Assembly (NCBI RefSeq): GCF_905147045.1
Contig: NC_065918.1
Coordinates: forward strand, 2,046,001 to 2,110,000
Reading direction: 5' to 3'
Length of the DNA: 64,000 bases
Origin: Nymphalis io
Taxonomy: Eukaryota; Arthropoda; Insecta; Lepidoptera; Nymphalidae
Shown in pieces: positions 34,690-45,451 of this stretch. How positions within the stretch are numbered: position 1 is the stretch's first letter; every line of letters starts with the position of its first letter. The position numbers and the translations under genes are program-made. Below the pieces are notes generated by a model. That model was not told where the DNA came from. It worked only from the letters and a program-made list of their open reading frames with translations, and ran no database searches.

Positions 34690-36036
34690 CTAAAAATCGA
34701 AATATATACAACAGACAAATGACGTTGTATGACATATTTGCATTCAACAACAACAACGTGGCGTTATTATCATTTAAATTTTATCTTTATTTTATTATTA
34801 ATTTGAGATTAGTGTTCCTATTATAAAGATACCACACTTAGGGTAGGTGGCCCAAAGCGAGTAAGCGTTTGTATACCGGATGAAATGGGAGTGTCAATGT
34901 GTGCATATACCGACAGCACCAGAACATCCCCGAGGTTCGAACAGTTTCGATCGGGCGTCGGAGTTGTGATTTAAGATAATTCCGTGCAATATAAAAAAAA
35001 ATGTGACTTTGTTAAAAAAAACGGTATAATTTGATTATTCGATAACTTCTATAATATTGTTGATAGTGGTCGTAACTAACTTAGAAAAAAGATAACAATA
35101 CCGGTATATTTTATTTTGTTTTTGATGCTATTACTCCTTAAATAAAAAAAGGTGCTCATGGAACAAAGCGGGTACTTGCTTTGCCTTGATACGTACGATA
35201 CAGTTTCTTTTATTTTTTAATTTGTAATTAGTGTTAATATGTAAATATAAAATATAGTCATAAAAAATATAAAATATTTTTTATTAAATACAGACAATAA
35301 CACAGGTAGATCAATTATAAATAGAACTTGTTATATGTTATTATATTATTTGTAATGTTATTAGTTATTATATTAATTAGTTGAAATTGTATGTGTGCGT
35401 TTTTATTTGTTTACTAGCTGATCGTCCCGGTTTTGCATGGGTATATAAGAAAAATGTGTTTTGGATAGGATTTGCGTAAAATCTGTTCTCAGTGAGCGTC
35501 TAAGTCGGAGAAGGAGTAACTGTGACAATTTTCAAGTCAATCGGGCGGATAGCTTAGGAGATCTTGTCATGAGTTTTATTTCGCTTATATATATATACTA
35601 TAGATTTGTACATCACGTTTGTACTTTCTCGACTTTTTTGAGTCGGCTTTAATAAATACTCCGTCCCGGTCACCGGGAAAAAGAGCATTTATATCCCCAT
35701 CAGAGTTTTAATGTTTAAAAAATAAAGTATTCTTTTTTTTCCCCTATTATCTACTTACTACTATAATAATGACAAAAAAGTTATATATATATATATATAT
35801 ATATATTAACATGAAACTTACCAAACTATTTATATGATTATTATTTTTAAATGTGCATTTTTATAAGTTTTTTTTTTTTCTAAATTTATTTTTTCTTTTA
35901 TATTTTCAATAATGTATAATTAAACAGGTCTGCCTGAGTAAAAATAGTGTATAATAACTAGAGTTTGGACGTATGATATGATTATTGTCTGTAGGTGAAT
36001 GTATTAGAGTAAATTATACAAAATCTATTAGCAGCT
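34690..36036. other. Intergenic, repeats and simple sequence
   Basis: 34846-34975 is GC-richer and open on both strands (plus: VSVCIPDEMGVSMCAYTDST), of unknown nature. 35415-35660 resembles a dispersed insect repeat (ctagctgatcgtcccggttt start; tcaatcgggcggatagctta inside). A (TA)n microsatellite lies at 35782-35806. Confidence 0.4.
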
Positions 36037-36450
36037 TCAGTGTGGTTCTTGAATGCTGTTAGATGTAAGACTTTTGTTCCCACTGTTACTAGTCTGCGTG
36101 CTTGTTACAAATATTGTGTCTCCAAGAACTTTGCTGATTATTGTGGTTGAGTGGAGTGATGCTTGTGTTTGGAGGAGTTTGTCGCAGTACCGCTTTAGAT
36201 TCTTTGTCACTACTCCTGTGGCGCCCACTACTATCGGAATCGTTGTGACTGTGCTTTTCCACAGTCTAGAGAGTTCGACTTTCAGCGGATGGTATTTGCT
36301 GATTTTTTCTATTTCCTTTGCTCCAATATTATAGTCAGACGGTACCGAAACATCAATAAGGTAAGTTTTATTGTTGATTTTATCTATGTATATAAGGTCC
36401 GGTCTATTGTGAGTGATTGTGACATCGGTTTGTATGGGAATTTCCCACAT
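36037..36450 (-). pseudogene. R4/Dong-like restriction-like endonuclease segment
   Basis: A 137-residue frame with the PD-(D/E)xK-type core RPDLIYIDK followed by YLIDVSVPSD and downstream basic/helical sequence (KVELSRLWKSTVTTIPIVVG). The coding sequence just upstream (KLWWKEELKQPTVKENN) is in the same style, interrupted near 36540 by stops. Confidence 0.75.
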
Positions 36451-37030
36451 TAATTTGGCTATATTATTTTCCTTTACAGTGGGTTGTTTAAGTTCTTCTT
36501 TCCACCATAATTTATTAACTTCTATTTTGCTTTTTCTTGCTAAACATCAGAATATATACTGTACCAAATTGTTATGTATAACATAATATGTTCTAGCTAG
36601 TTTTTCGCATCCTGCGAGAAGGTGTTGAACAGTTTCATCTTTAGATACGCACAAGCGGCATTTTCCGTCGACGCTTCGTTTCAATATGTCGCGTTCGTGC
36701 TGACGTGTAAGTACCGCTTGGTCTTGTATTGCAAATAAAGATGATTCCAATAAAGCTGAAATAGTAGTATCTTTCTGTATCTCTTTTGCTTCTGTAAATA
36801 TGGAATATTTTTCTCTTCTTTGGTCTTGCTGTACTATTGCTTCAATTAGGTAGTCATTTTTTTGTTCTAAATATTGTTTAAGTTTTAGAATATGGGCTTT
36901 ATACAAGTATTCTACATTAATTAGTCCTCTACCCCCTTTAATCAGCGGTAAGTAAAATCAATCAACGTCTGCTTTTTGGTGGTGGGCCTTTTTAATTGCT
37001 AACAGCTTTCGTGTTCTAATATCAATCCGC

Positions 37031-37609
37031 TTAAGATGGCTTATGTTGTAGTTGATTACACCAAAAAAATATACAATATAGATTTATAATTTTTTCGGAT
37101 TCATTAATACCTAAATACTTATAATTTTGATCTAATTTTAACTGCTTAAAAGTATCTCCGTTCAGTAGCACATGCTCGTTACCATCAGTGTAGTTTCTGT
37201 GTCCAGCTATTAAGTGAAGTGTGTTACATTTATCTAAACCAAAAGTCATGCCTATATCCTCCGTAAATATTTCAACACTATTTAGTAAAATTTTTAAGTT
37301 ATTTCTATTGTTTGCATAAACTTTAATATCGTCCATGTATATTAGGTGATTAATCCACACTTTATCCTGTAGTTTATATCCTTTCGTTTCATATTTACTT
37401 AGTAATGTAGAAATTGGGTTAAGAGCTAGGCAGAACAACAATGGAGACAAGGAATCTCCCTGAAAGATGTCCCGTCGTATGTAAATCGGTTCAGTAATAT
37501 AAGACTCTCTAGAGCCCCTAACCGTCATTATAACTTTCCATTTAAGCGTTGCTTTTTCAAGAAAATATTTTATTAGATGTGGGCATTTATAAATGTCAAG
37601 TACACGCAA
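37031..37609 (-). pseudogene. R4/Dong-like reverse transcriptase segment
   Basis: This frame of 192 residues contains RT motif B (FQGDSLSPLLFCLALNPIS) and motif C (YMDDIKVYA). The YMDD form and following KVYA are typical of the R2/R4 group rather than jockey/CR1. Upstream RT motifs lie in a second frame (37840-37655). Confidence 0.75.
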
Positions 37610-37881
37610 CAGCCACTCGTGGGATATACTATCGAACGCTTTACTATAGTCGATTCAGCTCATGCTCAAATTTTTTTGTCCCTTATGTGCATTTTCTAGG
37701 ATAGCTTTATTTACCATCAAATGGTCTTTGCATCCGCGGGCTCCGCGTCGACATCCCCTTTGTTCTGGGGCCATAATATTGTTTACTTGACAATGAGTGT
37801 ACAGTTGATCGGATAGTATCGGTGTGAAAAGCTTATACATGCTAGGTAGACATGCGATAGGACGCCAATTATTCTATATTA

Positions 37882-38130
37882 TTTATTTCTATCTTATAAT
37901 TAATTATTTAACTTCTAAAAATATGTAAAAAAATAGTATTATAAAATCAACGTAACATACAAATAACCCTTAAAACGTTCTTAATTTAAAACATATAATA
38001 TATAGTATAGTATAAAATTATAATATATATACTATAATATATACTATATATTATATGTTTATAATATATATGTTTCATATTTTTTACATATTTTTAGAAG
38101 TTAAATAATTAATTATAAGATAGAAATAAA
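37882..38130. repeat. Long perfect foldback with a nested palindrome
   Basis: Outer arms 37882-37930 and 38082-38130 are exact reverse complements, starting tttatttctatcttataatt on the left arm. An inner perfect pair of 21-bp arms lies at 37988-38008 and 38040-38060. The outer left arm begins 12 bp beyond the last recognisable R4-like codon. Confidence 0.9.
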
Positions 38131-38521
38131 ACAGGCATCTTGTGGTGAGGAGAAATGCAATACACATCGTAATATAACAGTCCAAGACTACTTCGGTTTC
38201 CAAGGTCAGAAAGTATGACATCACGCTCTCTACCTCGGATGGGGCACAACTTGGCACCAATGCTAGCATAAATTTTGATTGGCTTATCCATTTCTTCGAA
38301 ATTACCCGCCCAACAACACTAGAACATCTCTAAAATTTTTGGAGGCATTAAAATTTGCGAAACAGCATATTATGATTTACTTTACCTTACAAAAGGCAGC
38401 CCTTGGATTGTTGCGTATATGGACCTATTTTGTTACCGTAATTTATACAGTTCATAAGCTGTAAATTGTATACGACGAGATTACTTTGTTTACCCGCTTT
38501 GCCCAAACGGCTTAGGTCCAC
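38131..38521. other. Open region of unknown nature
   Basis: A minus-strand frame at 38291-38109 (KIYASIGAKLCPIRGRERDV) has coding-like composition but no family I recognise. It may be an old exon or a transposon piece. Confidence 0.3.
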
Positions 38522-38722
38522 TTTTTTTTATAGTATGGGTAGCGCACGAGCATATTGGCCACCTGATAGTAAGTGGTTACCAACACCCATAGACAGTAGG
38601 ATTGTAAAAAATGTTAACCATCGCTTTCATTGCCACGGTGCCACCAATCTTGGGAACTAAGATGTTATGTCCCTTGTGCAATTACACTGGCTCACTCACC
38701 CTTCAAACCGGAAAACAATAAG
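38522..38722 (-). repeat. SINE-like family A, degraded copy
   Basis: Inverted relative to the 42.3-kb copy. It begins with a T-run, then ggccacctgatagtaagtgg and the caccaatcttgggaactaag block, and ends in cttcaaaccggaaaa. The outer 5' third is lost. Confidence 0.75.
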
Positions 38723-40111
38723 CACTTTTGGCCAAGGGGGTTTTTGAAGAGCCTTTAATTTTTGTCAATAAATAATTATCTAATACAAAATTACACCATT
38801 GGGCCGTTTTATTTTAAAGTTCGATACCACTCTTATCAAATAAAACATATTATTATTATCAAACAAAATTTTAAATTTTACGGCTTTCAATATTAACTTA
38901 AACTGCTTTAGGCCACCTTCCCCTAATTATACTACTGAGGTAGTGAGTTCGTGATTAAAATACACAGTAAACAATATATTTACCGAATAGGAGCTGAGCG
39001 CGAGCGTAGTGAGCGCAACTGGTTATCTAAACACAGAAATTTATCCAATATATCCAATATACAAAGTATTTTATGACTAAGCAAATATTTATTTGTACTT
39101 TTATAATAAAATATTTCTTCTAATACATACGAGTCTCGTGATGCGGCATGCTATGCCAACTGTTCTGTCCCATATTCGTATATCCTGAAGCAGACATTCT
39201 GGCTACTATCAACTTTGTTTCATTGGTTTCACTTTGTTACTTTGTAGTTCTGGGCGTAATTAAAATCAGTTATTAAAAAATGAATTATCGTAACATTATA
39301 TTATAGCTAATCAAATTTTTTTAATATTATTTTTCATATTCATTTTCCGTAAGATTTAAATATAAGTTTATAGAAATATTTTATATTTACAGACCCTAAA
39401 TAGCAGACCCTGAATTTTTTCATAATTTGAACTGTTAAAAAAAAGTTGTAATTTTTTCTAAATATGTTTTCTGTTTTCTAGTTATGTCTTCAATAAAATG
39501 TTTATTATTCAAAAGCAAAATATTGATAAGTCGTTACATAATCTAAATAATGACATTGATAATAATGTCATTTTACAAGAGTACCTACATAAAGTTCTAC
39601 TAACTTCCGTAGTTAATATGGTTCTCTTTGTTCCTACGTAAGCTTGGATTTTGCCGAGCCCTGAACCTATATATTCTTCTATCGATTCTTGTAGATATGT
39701 ATGTATATTTTGAGTATCTTGGAAACGACTTTAACGATTTGGCCAAATTTTATATTTCGATAAGGTTTTACTTAATCAAATCGTCAAATCAATAGAGTTG
39801 TTTCCAGTGTGTAAACCAGAAATTACTAGTTGCACTAATAATGTCTAGTTTATGGTTCTTTTTGAAAACATGGATGTCAATGTCATATGACATAAAAACT
39901 AAAATAGGTAGGTATACTATTCTTAAAGTGATTTATAATATTGATAGTTTTAAAAATTATTATTAGTTTAAAAAGTGCTAAGGTAATTGACATTTGTATG
40001 AAATACAGTGTAAGGAATTTATAAAAACACTATAGTATAATTTAAATATCATGTAAAATCAATAGACATGTATATTTTTCTTTTGTTCGTTTATTTAATA
40101 TTACTCACCCT
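38723..40111. other. AT-rich intergenic stretch, nothing recognised
   Basis: No gene-like frame. A short gagctgagcgcgagcg segment near 38990 is the only GC-rich spot. Confidence 0.45.
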
Positions 40112-40806
40112 ACACAGTAACATTTTTTTTTTTTTTTTGGGCGCATCTGCCATTAAGGGAGGGGTTTGCCCATACTCGCCGCGCTGGGCAGGCGTGTTGG
40201 CGAGCGCAGTAGGGGGTAAGATGTTTATGGGAGGGGGGACGCTGCTGCCCATCCCCCCTTTTCCCCGTCCCTCAGTCGCCTCTTACGACACCCACGGGAT
40301 GAGATTGGGGGAGTACTATTCTAAGCCGGTACTCCACGGCGAAAGTCTTCAACCAATGCGTCTTACCTGCCATGACATACGGTGCCGAAACGTGGACACT
40401 AACTGCGGGACTAGTCCACAAATTCAAAGTCGCTCAGCGTGCTATGGAGCGAGCTATGCTCGGAGTATCTTTGAAGGATAAGATCAGAAATGAGATTATC
40501 CGGAAAAGAACCGGAGTCACCGACATAGCTTGCAAAATTAGCAGGCTGAAGTGGCAGTGGGCTGGTCACGTATGTCGTAGGACCGATGGCCGTTGGAGCA
40601 GACGAGTCCTAGAGTGGAGACCGCGAATCGGCAAGCGCAGCGTAGGGCGCCCTCCAGCCAGGTGGACCGACGACCTTAAGAAGGTGGCGGGCACCAACTG
40701 GATGCGGAAGGCGGAGGACAGGGAGCTTTGGCGCACCTTGGGAGAGGCCTATGTTCAGCAGTGGACAACGATTGGCTGTTAATTGATTGATTGACACAGT
40801 AACATT
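40112..40806. mobile_element. Chimeric retro-insertion with 13-bp duplication
   Basis: The direct repeat acacagtaacatt stands at 40112-40124 and 40794-40806. Between the copies lie a T-run (to about 40138), a segment to about 40341 that on the minus strand reads as a LINE 3' UTR with poly(A) (it contains gtgtcgtaagaggcgactga), and then the plus-strand 3' end of an RTE element with its attgattgattg tail abutting the right repeat. Confidence 0.8.
40342..40782 (+). pseudogene. RTE-clade ORF2 C-terminus
   Basis: Plus-strand coding starts mid-protein with KVFNQCVLPAMTYGAETWTL. It continues through KWQWAGHVCRRTDGRWSRRV, a GRPPARWTDDLKK segment and ELWRTLGEAYVQQW, ending at TAA 40780-40782. The YGAETW, WAGHV.R and GRP..RW.DD pattern is the RTE C-terminal signature. 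The catalytic RT is absent. Confidence 0.85.
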
Positions 40807-42352
40807 ATGAATTGATTGTCACTGTGTAATATATTTTATTTATATACAGCAAAATATATTTATTGATATTTTTATTTGTTACCTTTACTTTTTATACAAA
40901 TTATTATTCACGTATTATTCAATAGTGGTTGAAAAAGAGAAGAAGTTCCCAGCTATCAAAATATATTAAATGAATTAGTATCATTGGATTTTGTGTTTTG
41001 ATAGAGATTAAATTAGGTAACTGTTCAAATATTGAGATATTGTTTTTAAATTGTAATTGGTAAGTAAATTCTAAGATATCTATTGATTCCCCTTCCTGCA
41101 GACATGTGAAAAATGTTCTTTATTTTAATTTTTTTAACTCATATAGGCCAGTTTGACCGTTAACTTGCCTGATGTAAACCATCAAAATAGTCTATTATGT
41201 GGCATGCTGCCTAGAAAAAACCTGTTTTCTCTGAATTTGAAGAGACCAACGTTGTATCTATCAGGAAATACAGATTAAGACAAAGTATTTCTCAGTTTTG
41301 CATTGCGAATAATAAAGAAATTATATAACCTATGGCGCTTTGGTCGCGTTTGTCTGGGCATTCGATGGATTTTCATTTTACAAGTTCAATAAACAAAATA
41401 AAACAAAAACAGCATTTCTTTTACTTATGTACAAATAAAAACCATGGTGTAATTATTATATATTTATTATTTCTGATTTAATTAAATAAATATGAAATGA
41501 AGGTTAGGAAGAGAGACCTTCTTTTTTTGGTTGAAGGCTGACAGACCAGATAATTTTGTTTCATGTTTTAATTGATGATTACACGTCTATTAATGTTACC
41601 TACACTATCTTCAGCATTAACTGGGCGCCATCCAATATATCGTCCATTAATAAAACAAGATTTTAAAATAATAAATAAGAGATGAAAAATGAACATAGTC
41701 TATACATATTTAATTATTTGTCCTAATTGACACATACATTAATGCAGAGAAGCAAATGGAAGATGCACTGATGCTGGAAACATGAAATTGTGCTCCTTTA
41801 TAGGTTACTTTTTCGATGTCGGCATCCACTAAGAAAGGATTTTTGGTAATTCTATCCCTAGGTGAGTCAAATAGAGGATAGAAATTTGTTCTAGTCTAAC
41901 ACTTTTTAAGCGAAATCAATTAAAAATAGTATTTGGACTTTCGGTTATTCGGTTAAAAACAACGAAACATGTATTTAAAAACTTTGTCGCTAAGGGGGTG
42001 AAATAAGTGTTTAAATTTATATGAGAATGTATTTTTGAAGTAGAAGCATGGAATTTAACATTGAGTGTCTAGTTAGAAATAAATATACACATGTTTAAGG
42101 GTTTTTGGAAACTATACCCCTAACGGGTAAAATAGGGGTTACAGGTTTATTCTAAGTTATACACATGAATTTAAATAATGTGATTTCTGGTAAAAAATAA
42201 CTGTATAAGCATTTTTGTTCAATTCATAAGAGAATATAAATAAATAAGGACTGAAAGTTTGTATGAGAAATCTGTGATTTTTGAAGATAAGAGTTATTAG
42301 ATATTAATAGTTAGATTATTTCATACAAATAAAGAAATAGGTGTTGTATTTC
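40807..42352. other. AT-rich intergenic stretch, nothing recognised
   Basis: No credible coding frame or assignable repeat. Confidence 0.45.
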
Positions 42353-42647
42353 ACTGGTGGTAGGGCTTTGTGCAAGCTCGTCTGGGTAGGTACCACCCAC
42401 TCATCAGATATTCTACCGCAAAACAGCAATACTTGATATTGTTGTGTTCCGGTTTGAAGGGTGAGTGAGCCAGTGTAATTACAGGCACAAGGGACATAAA
42501 ATCTTAGTTCCCAAGGTTGGTGGCGCATTGGATATGTAAGCGATGGTTGACATTTCTTACAATGCCAATGTCTAAGAGCGTTGGTGACCACTTACCATCA
42601 GGTGGCCCATATGCTCGTCCGCCTTCCTATTCTATAAAAAAAAAAAA
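42353..42647 (+). repeat. SINE-like family A, near-complete reference copy
   Basis: Runs 5' to 3' from actggtggtagggctttgtg, through ggtttgaagggtgagtgagc, cccaaggttggtggcgcatt and accacttaccatcaggtgg, to a tctataaaaaaaa tail. No convincing tRNA A/B boxes are visible, so I call it SINE-like rather than tRNA-derived. Confidence 0.85.
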
Positions 42648-43040
42648 TTCTTAATTCCTGTGAAAAAGTCCAGATACAAGCGGATGAAGTCGCGGGAAAA
42701 CTGCTATTCATACATTAATTTGTTTATGCATAATTGTTGATTTTTCTTTTTAGTGATAATCAATATTTATTATATAAGTTATAGTTGGTTCCTTATGCTC
42801 CATGCAATTTTCAAGGAAGTCATAATTTATAGAATCCATTAAAAATTGTGTTATTTTCACAGATTCATAATTTTTGAACTCTATAAAATTATGCATTTCC
42901 TCTGGCGTTTCAGGGGCCAAAATACTTGTACAATTTTTTTTTTACTGAAACTTACTAAACTTGGGATTACTTCTTGTTCCGAGAATAAAAAACTTTAAAA
43001 CAATTTTTTTATATGATTTATTATAGGCACATTATAACAA
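42648..43040 (-). other. 3' flank of the transporter with a poly(A) signal
   Basis: On the minus strand an AATAAA lies at 43022-43017, 19 bp after the transporter stop codon; this would give a very short 3' UTR. Otherwise AT-rich. Confidence 0.4.
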
Positions 43041-45451
43041 TTACTCCTCGTCGGAAGCAGCTGTTATCTCGAGTAAGCTAGTGTAGCAACCCGAGAAAAG
43101 GCAGGTGAGCCCTATTACTACTATGAACACGTCACGCACCAAACGATAACGACATAATCCATAACTTGTAGGGTACCACACACATGCATCCATCAAACCA
43201 GGAAATACCATAGCCAACAGAGAGAGACAGAGAGCGCCAAACAATGCGATGAAGGGTCCAAGCTTGGGTACTGCTACAGCTGCCATCCCTGTGTATGAAT
43301 TGATATATATCTTAAAATATCAAATTTTTTAATAATTTGTGCTAAATTAGGTACGGTACATACTTATATACTTTTTGTCAGGAGACGGATTAACAATATG
43401 TTGTGGAAGATAAAATAACATTAAATCACTTGTTTAATATCAGAATTGAGTTTACAGAAAAAATATATGTATGCTTTTGTAAATATAATTTTTCTTACAT
43501 GGTAAAACTACAAGTAGTATACGCAGCATGTAATCGACACAATAAATGTGCTTCTGTTGTCCACATGACTTCTTAATTTTTCTCCAGAGTATATTGTAGG
43601 CTACAAAATTCTGTAGTGGGAATGTTAAAAATATTGAGATTGCAAATATAATCTTCGCGACTTGTGCCTTTCTGCATAATAGGATTATAATATATTACTC
43701 ACTGTAATGTAAATTAGTTTAATTTATGAAGTGAATTGTATATAAATGTTTATTGTATTCTTACTTTTCATTATGAGGCAAGTTTAGTGTAATAGAAGCT
43801 TTTATATCATCACCGTACTTTAGATATCCAAAAATCCCCATTAATAAGTAAAGTGACATTATGACGCCCATTCCGATGTTAAATAAACCAAACAATCCCA
43901 CAAATCGCTTTGGGGATTCCATGTTATACTCTAATGCCAACACCTATACACAAACAGAAAATAATTATATAACGGCATAGAAATGCATCTCAGTTAGATC
44001 CATTACTTGAAGAAACTTACTAGTCCAACAGCTTCAAGTGCGAATAATGTTGTTCCAATAAAAAAAGGAATTTCTTTATAGGCTTTAAGTTGAAGTTTTT
44101 CCTCATCGATTGTAACGTCATCTTCAATGAGGTAGAAAAATACGAGTATAAACCCGAACATTGTTACTATGTTTGAAATAGACGAGAAGGGTGTAAGTAA
44201 CTTTAAGTCTTTGACTAGACCCATGATCGTAAGAGGAACTATTAAAAAGCAAAGGTGATACCGTAATGACATTTCTTGTCCATAATAGTCGCAAACCTGT
44301 AATAATATTATACTTTATTTAATTACCCAAAAAACATACAAAAAACTACACAATTATTATTACGTCCTTGTGATCAATTTCACCCATTCTGAGCGGAGAA
44401 TTACCAATTGATAGTGCACAAGTGTCTGCACAAAAATATTTGCACGTTCTATTCCTTCACTGCCACTATGCGAAGCACAGTAATGTAGACATGCACATTA
44501 ACAACTTTTTAATTGTCGGTGCCTGTTGAGATTGTAAGATGATACCTGTTTTATATTTTCCGCAACAAATACGCAGTAAATGCAACAGATGCCAAGTTGC
44601 CATAAAACAAGCACTGTATCGACAAAATAATAAAGATATCCTGCCGCCCAACGCATGCAAGGAGGGCCATCTTTCAGCGCTAGAAACATCGATTTGGGAT
44701 AGGCCATATAACCGCACCGCCACTTTTTGCAGAGTCTGTATTGTGCTGCAATCTGAACAAATAAGTAATAAAACCGACTCTGCTTTTCAGAGACTTTAGC
44801 AATTATTTTATTTACATAATTAAATTATACTAATGAACGTATTATTTTAATATACACTTACAAGTAGATGTATACAATATGTCGCGAAGGAGCCAATAAG
44901 GAGGATACCAAATATGCTGACTATGATTCCTACTCTACCAACGGCGTCTGCCATCGCTAAAACGCCCGCGCCTATACTTCCCTTCAGTAAATGTATCATA
45001 GTATCTGAATAGCTGCCAACAGATCGTACATGTTAAACTATATTAAATGCATTGCCTACCATTGTTAAAAATGTATACTACTTGAAACAAGTTTCAAGGT
45101 TATATTGTTTGTCAATTAATAAATATGGTTAGCTTATAAGATCATTTTAAATTACGTTAAAAATAACTTAACGCATTGCTGATGGAACTTTTACGTCACT
45201 TTTATAAGTTGAAGATTTTAAAAATTAATAACTAAGGATAATGATGAAATCTTAAAATAGTAATAGATTTTTAAGTAATAGAGACTGACGACGTGGGCTT
45301 CTCTACTTTACGGTGCTCATGCGGATCGTAAGACTCCGCATCCTCTCCTGCAAGGTTTTTTTTCATATCAATTTAAGTAAATTATTTTAAAGATAATTGA
45401 CAGTTAATTTGAAAAATTACCTCCTGTTATCTGATCCACGATACCAGCCAT
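43041..45451 (-). CDS. Proton-coupled amino acid transporter-like (SLC36/PAT)
   Basis: Eight minus-strand exons join in phase: 45451-45421, 45347-45290, 45012-44862, 44752-44546, 44296-44021, 43943-43765, 43671-43499 and 43288-43041. They encode 440 residues, a normal PAT length. The N-terminal YDPHEHRKVEKPTSYSDTMI leads into the family signature HLLKGSIGAGVLAMADAVGR (first membrane span). Later landmarks are DGPPCMRWAAGYLYYFVDTV, WQLGICCIYCVFVAENIKQ, FIGTTLFALEAVGL followed by LALEYNMESPKRF, and a C-terminal LALLAM-type span with FPGLMD. About eleven hydrophobic segments suit the Aa_trans fold. The family moves small neutral amino acids with protons at plasma or lysosomal membranes and feeds growth signalling in insects. 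Substrate is unknown here. The first ATG is taken because the exon has a good donor and the normal short acidic N-terminus follows. Confidence 0.93.

Larger units (their letters stand above)
36037..37870 (-). mobile_element. R4/Dong-like non-LTR retrotransposon, broken
   Basis: Read on the minus strand: an RT piece at about 37870-37031 (NWRPIACLPSMYKL; FQGDSLSPLLFCLALNPIS; IYMDDIKVYANN), then a spacer (RTRKLLAIKKAHHQKADV), then 36906-36547 with a CCHC-like knuckle (CRLCVSKDETVQHLLAGC), then 36450-36037 with a restriction-like endonuclease (NRPDLIYIDK followed by TYLIDVSVPSD). RT, zinc knuckle and PD-D nuclease in that order is the layout of R4/Dong-type elements. Several frame breaks separate the pieces, and the 5' part stops at a foldback at 37882. 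Inactive copy. Confidence 0.8.

Noticed and set aside
40068..40481. 137-codon plus-strand ORF
   Set aside because: It crosses the T-run and the chimera junction; the real coding frame is the RTE frame from 40342.
42316..42591. 91-codon ORF over the repeat (also at 50070 and 58058)
   Set aside because: The same peptide recurs because it is translated from SINE-like family A copies; it is not a gene.
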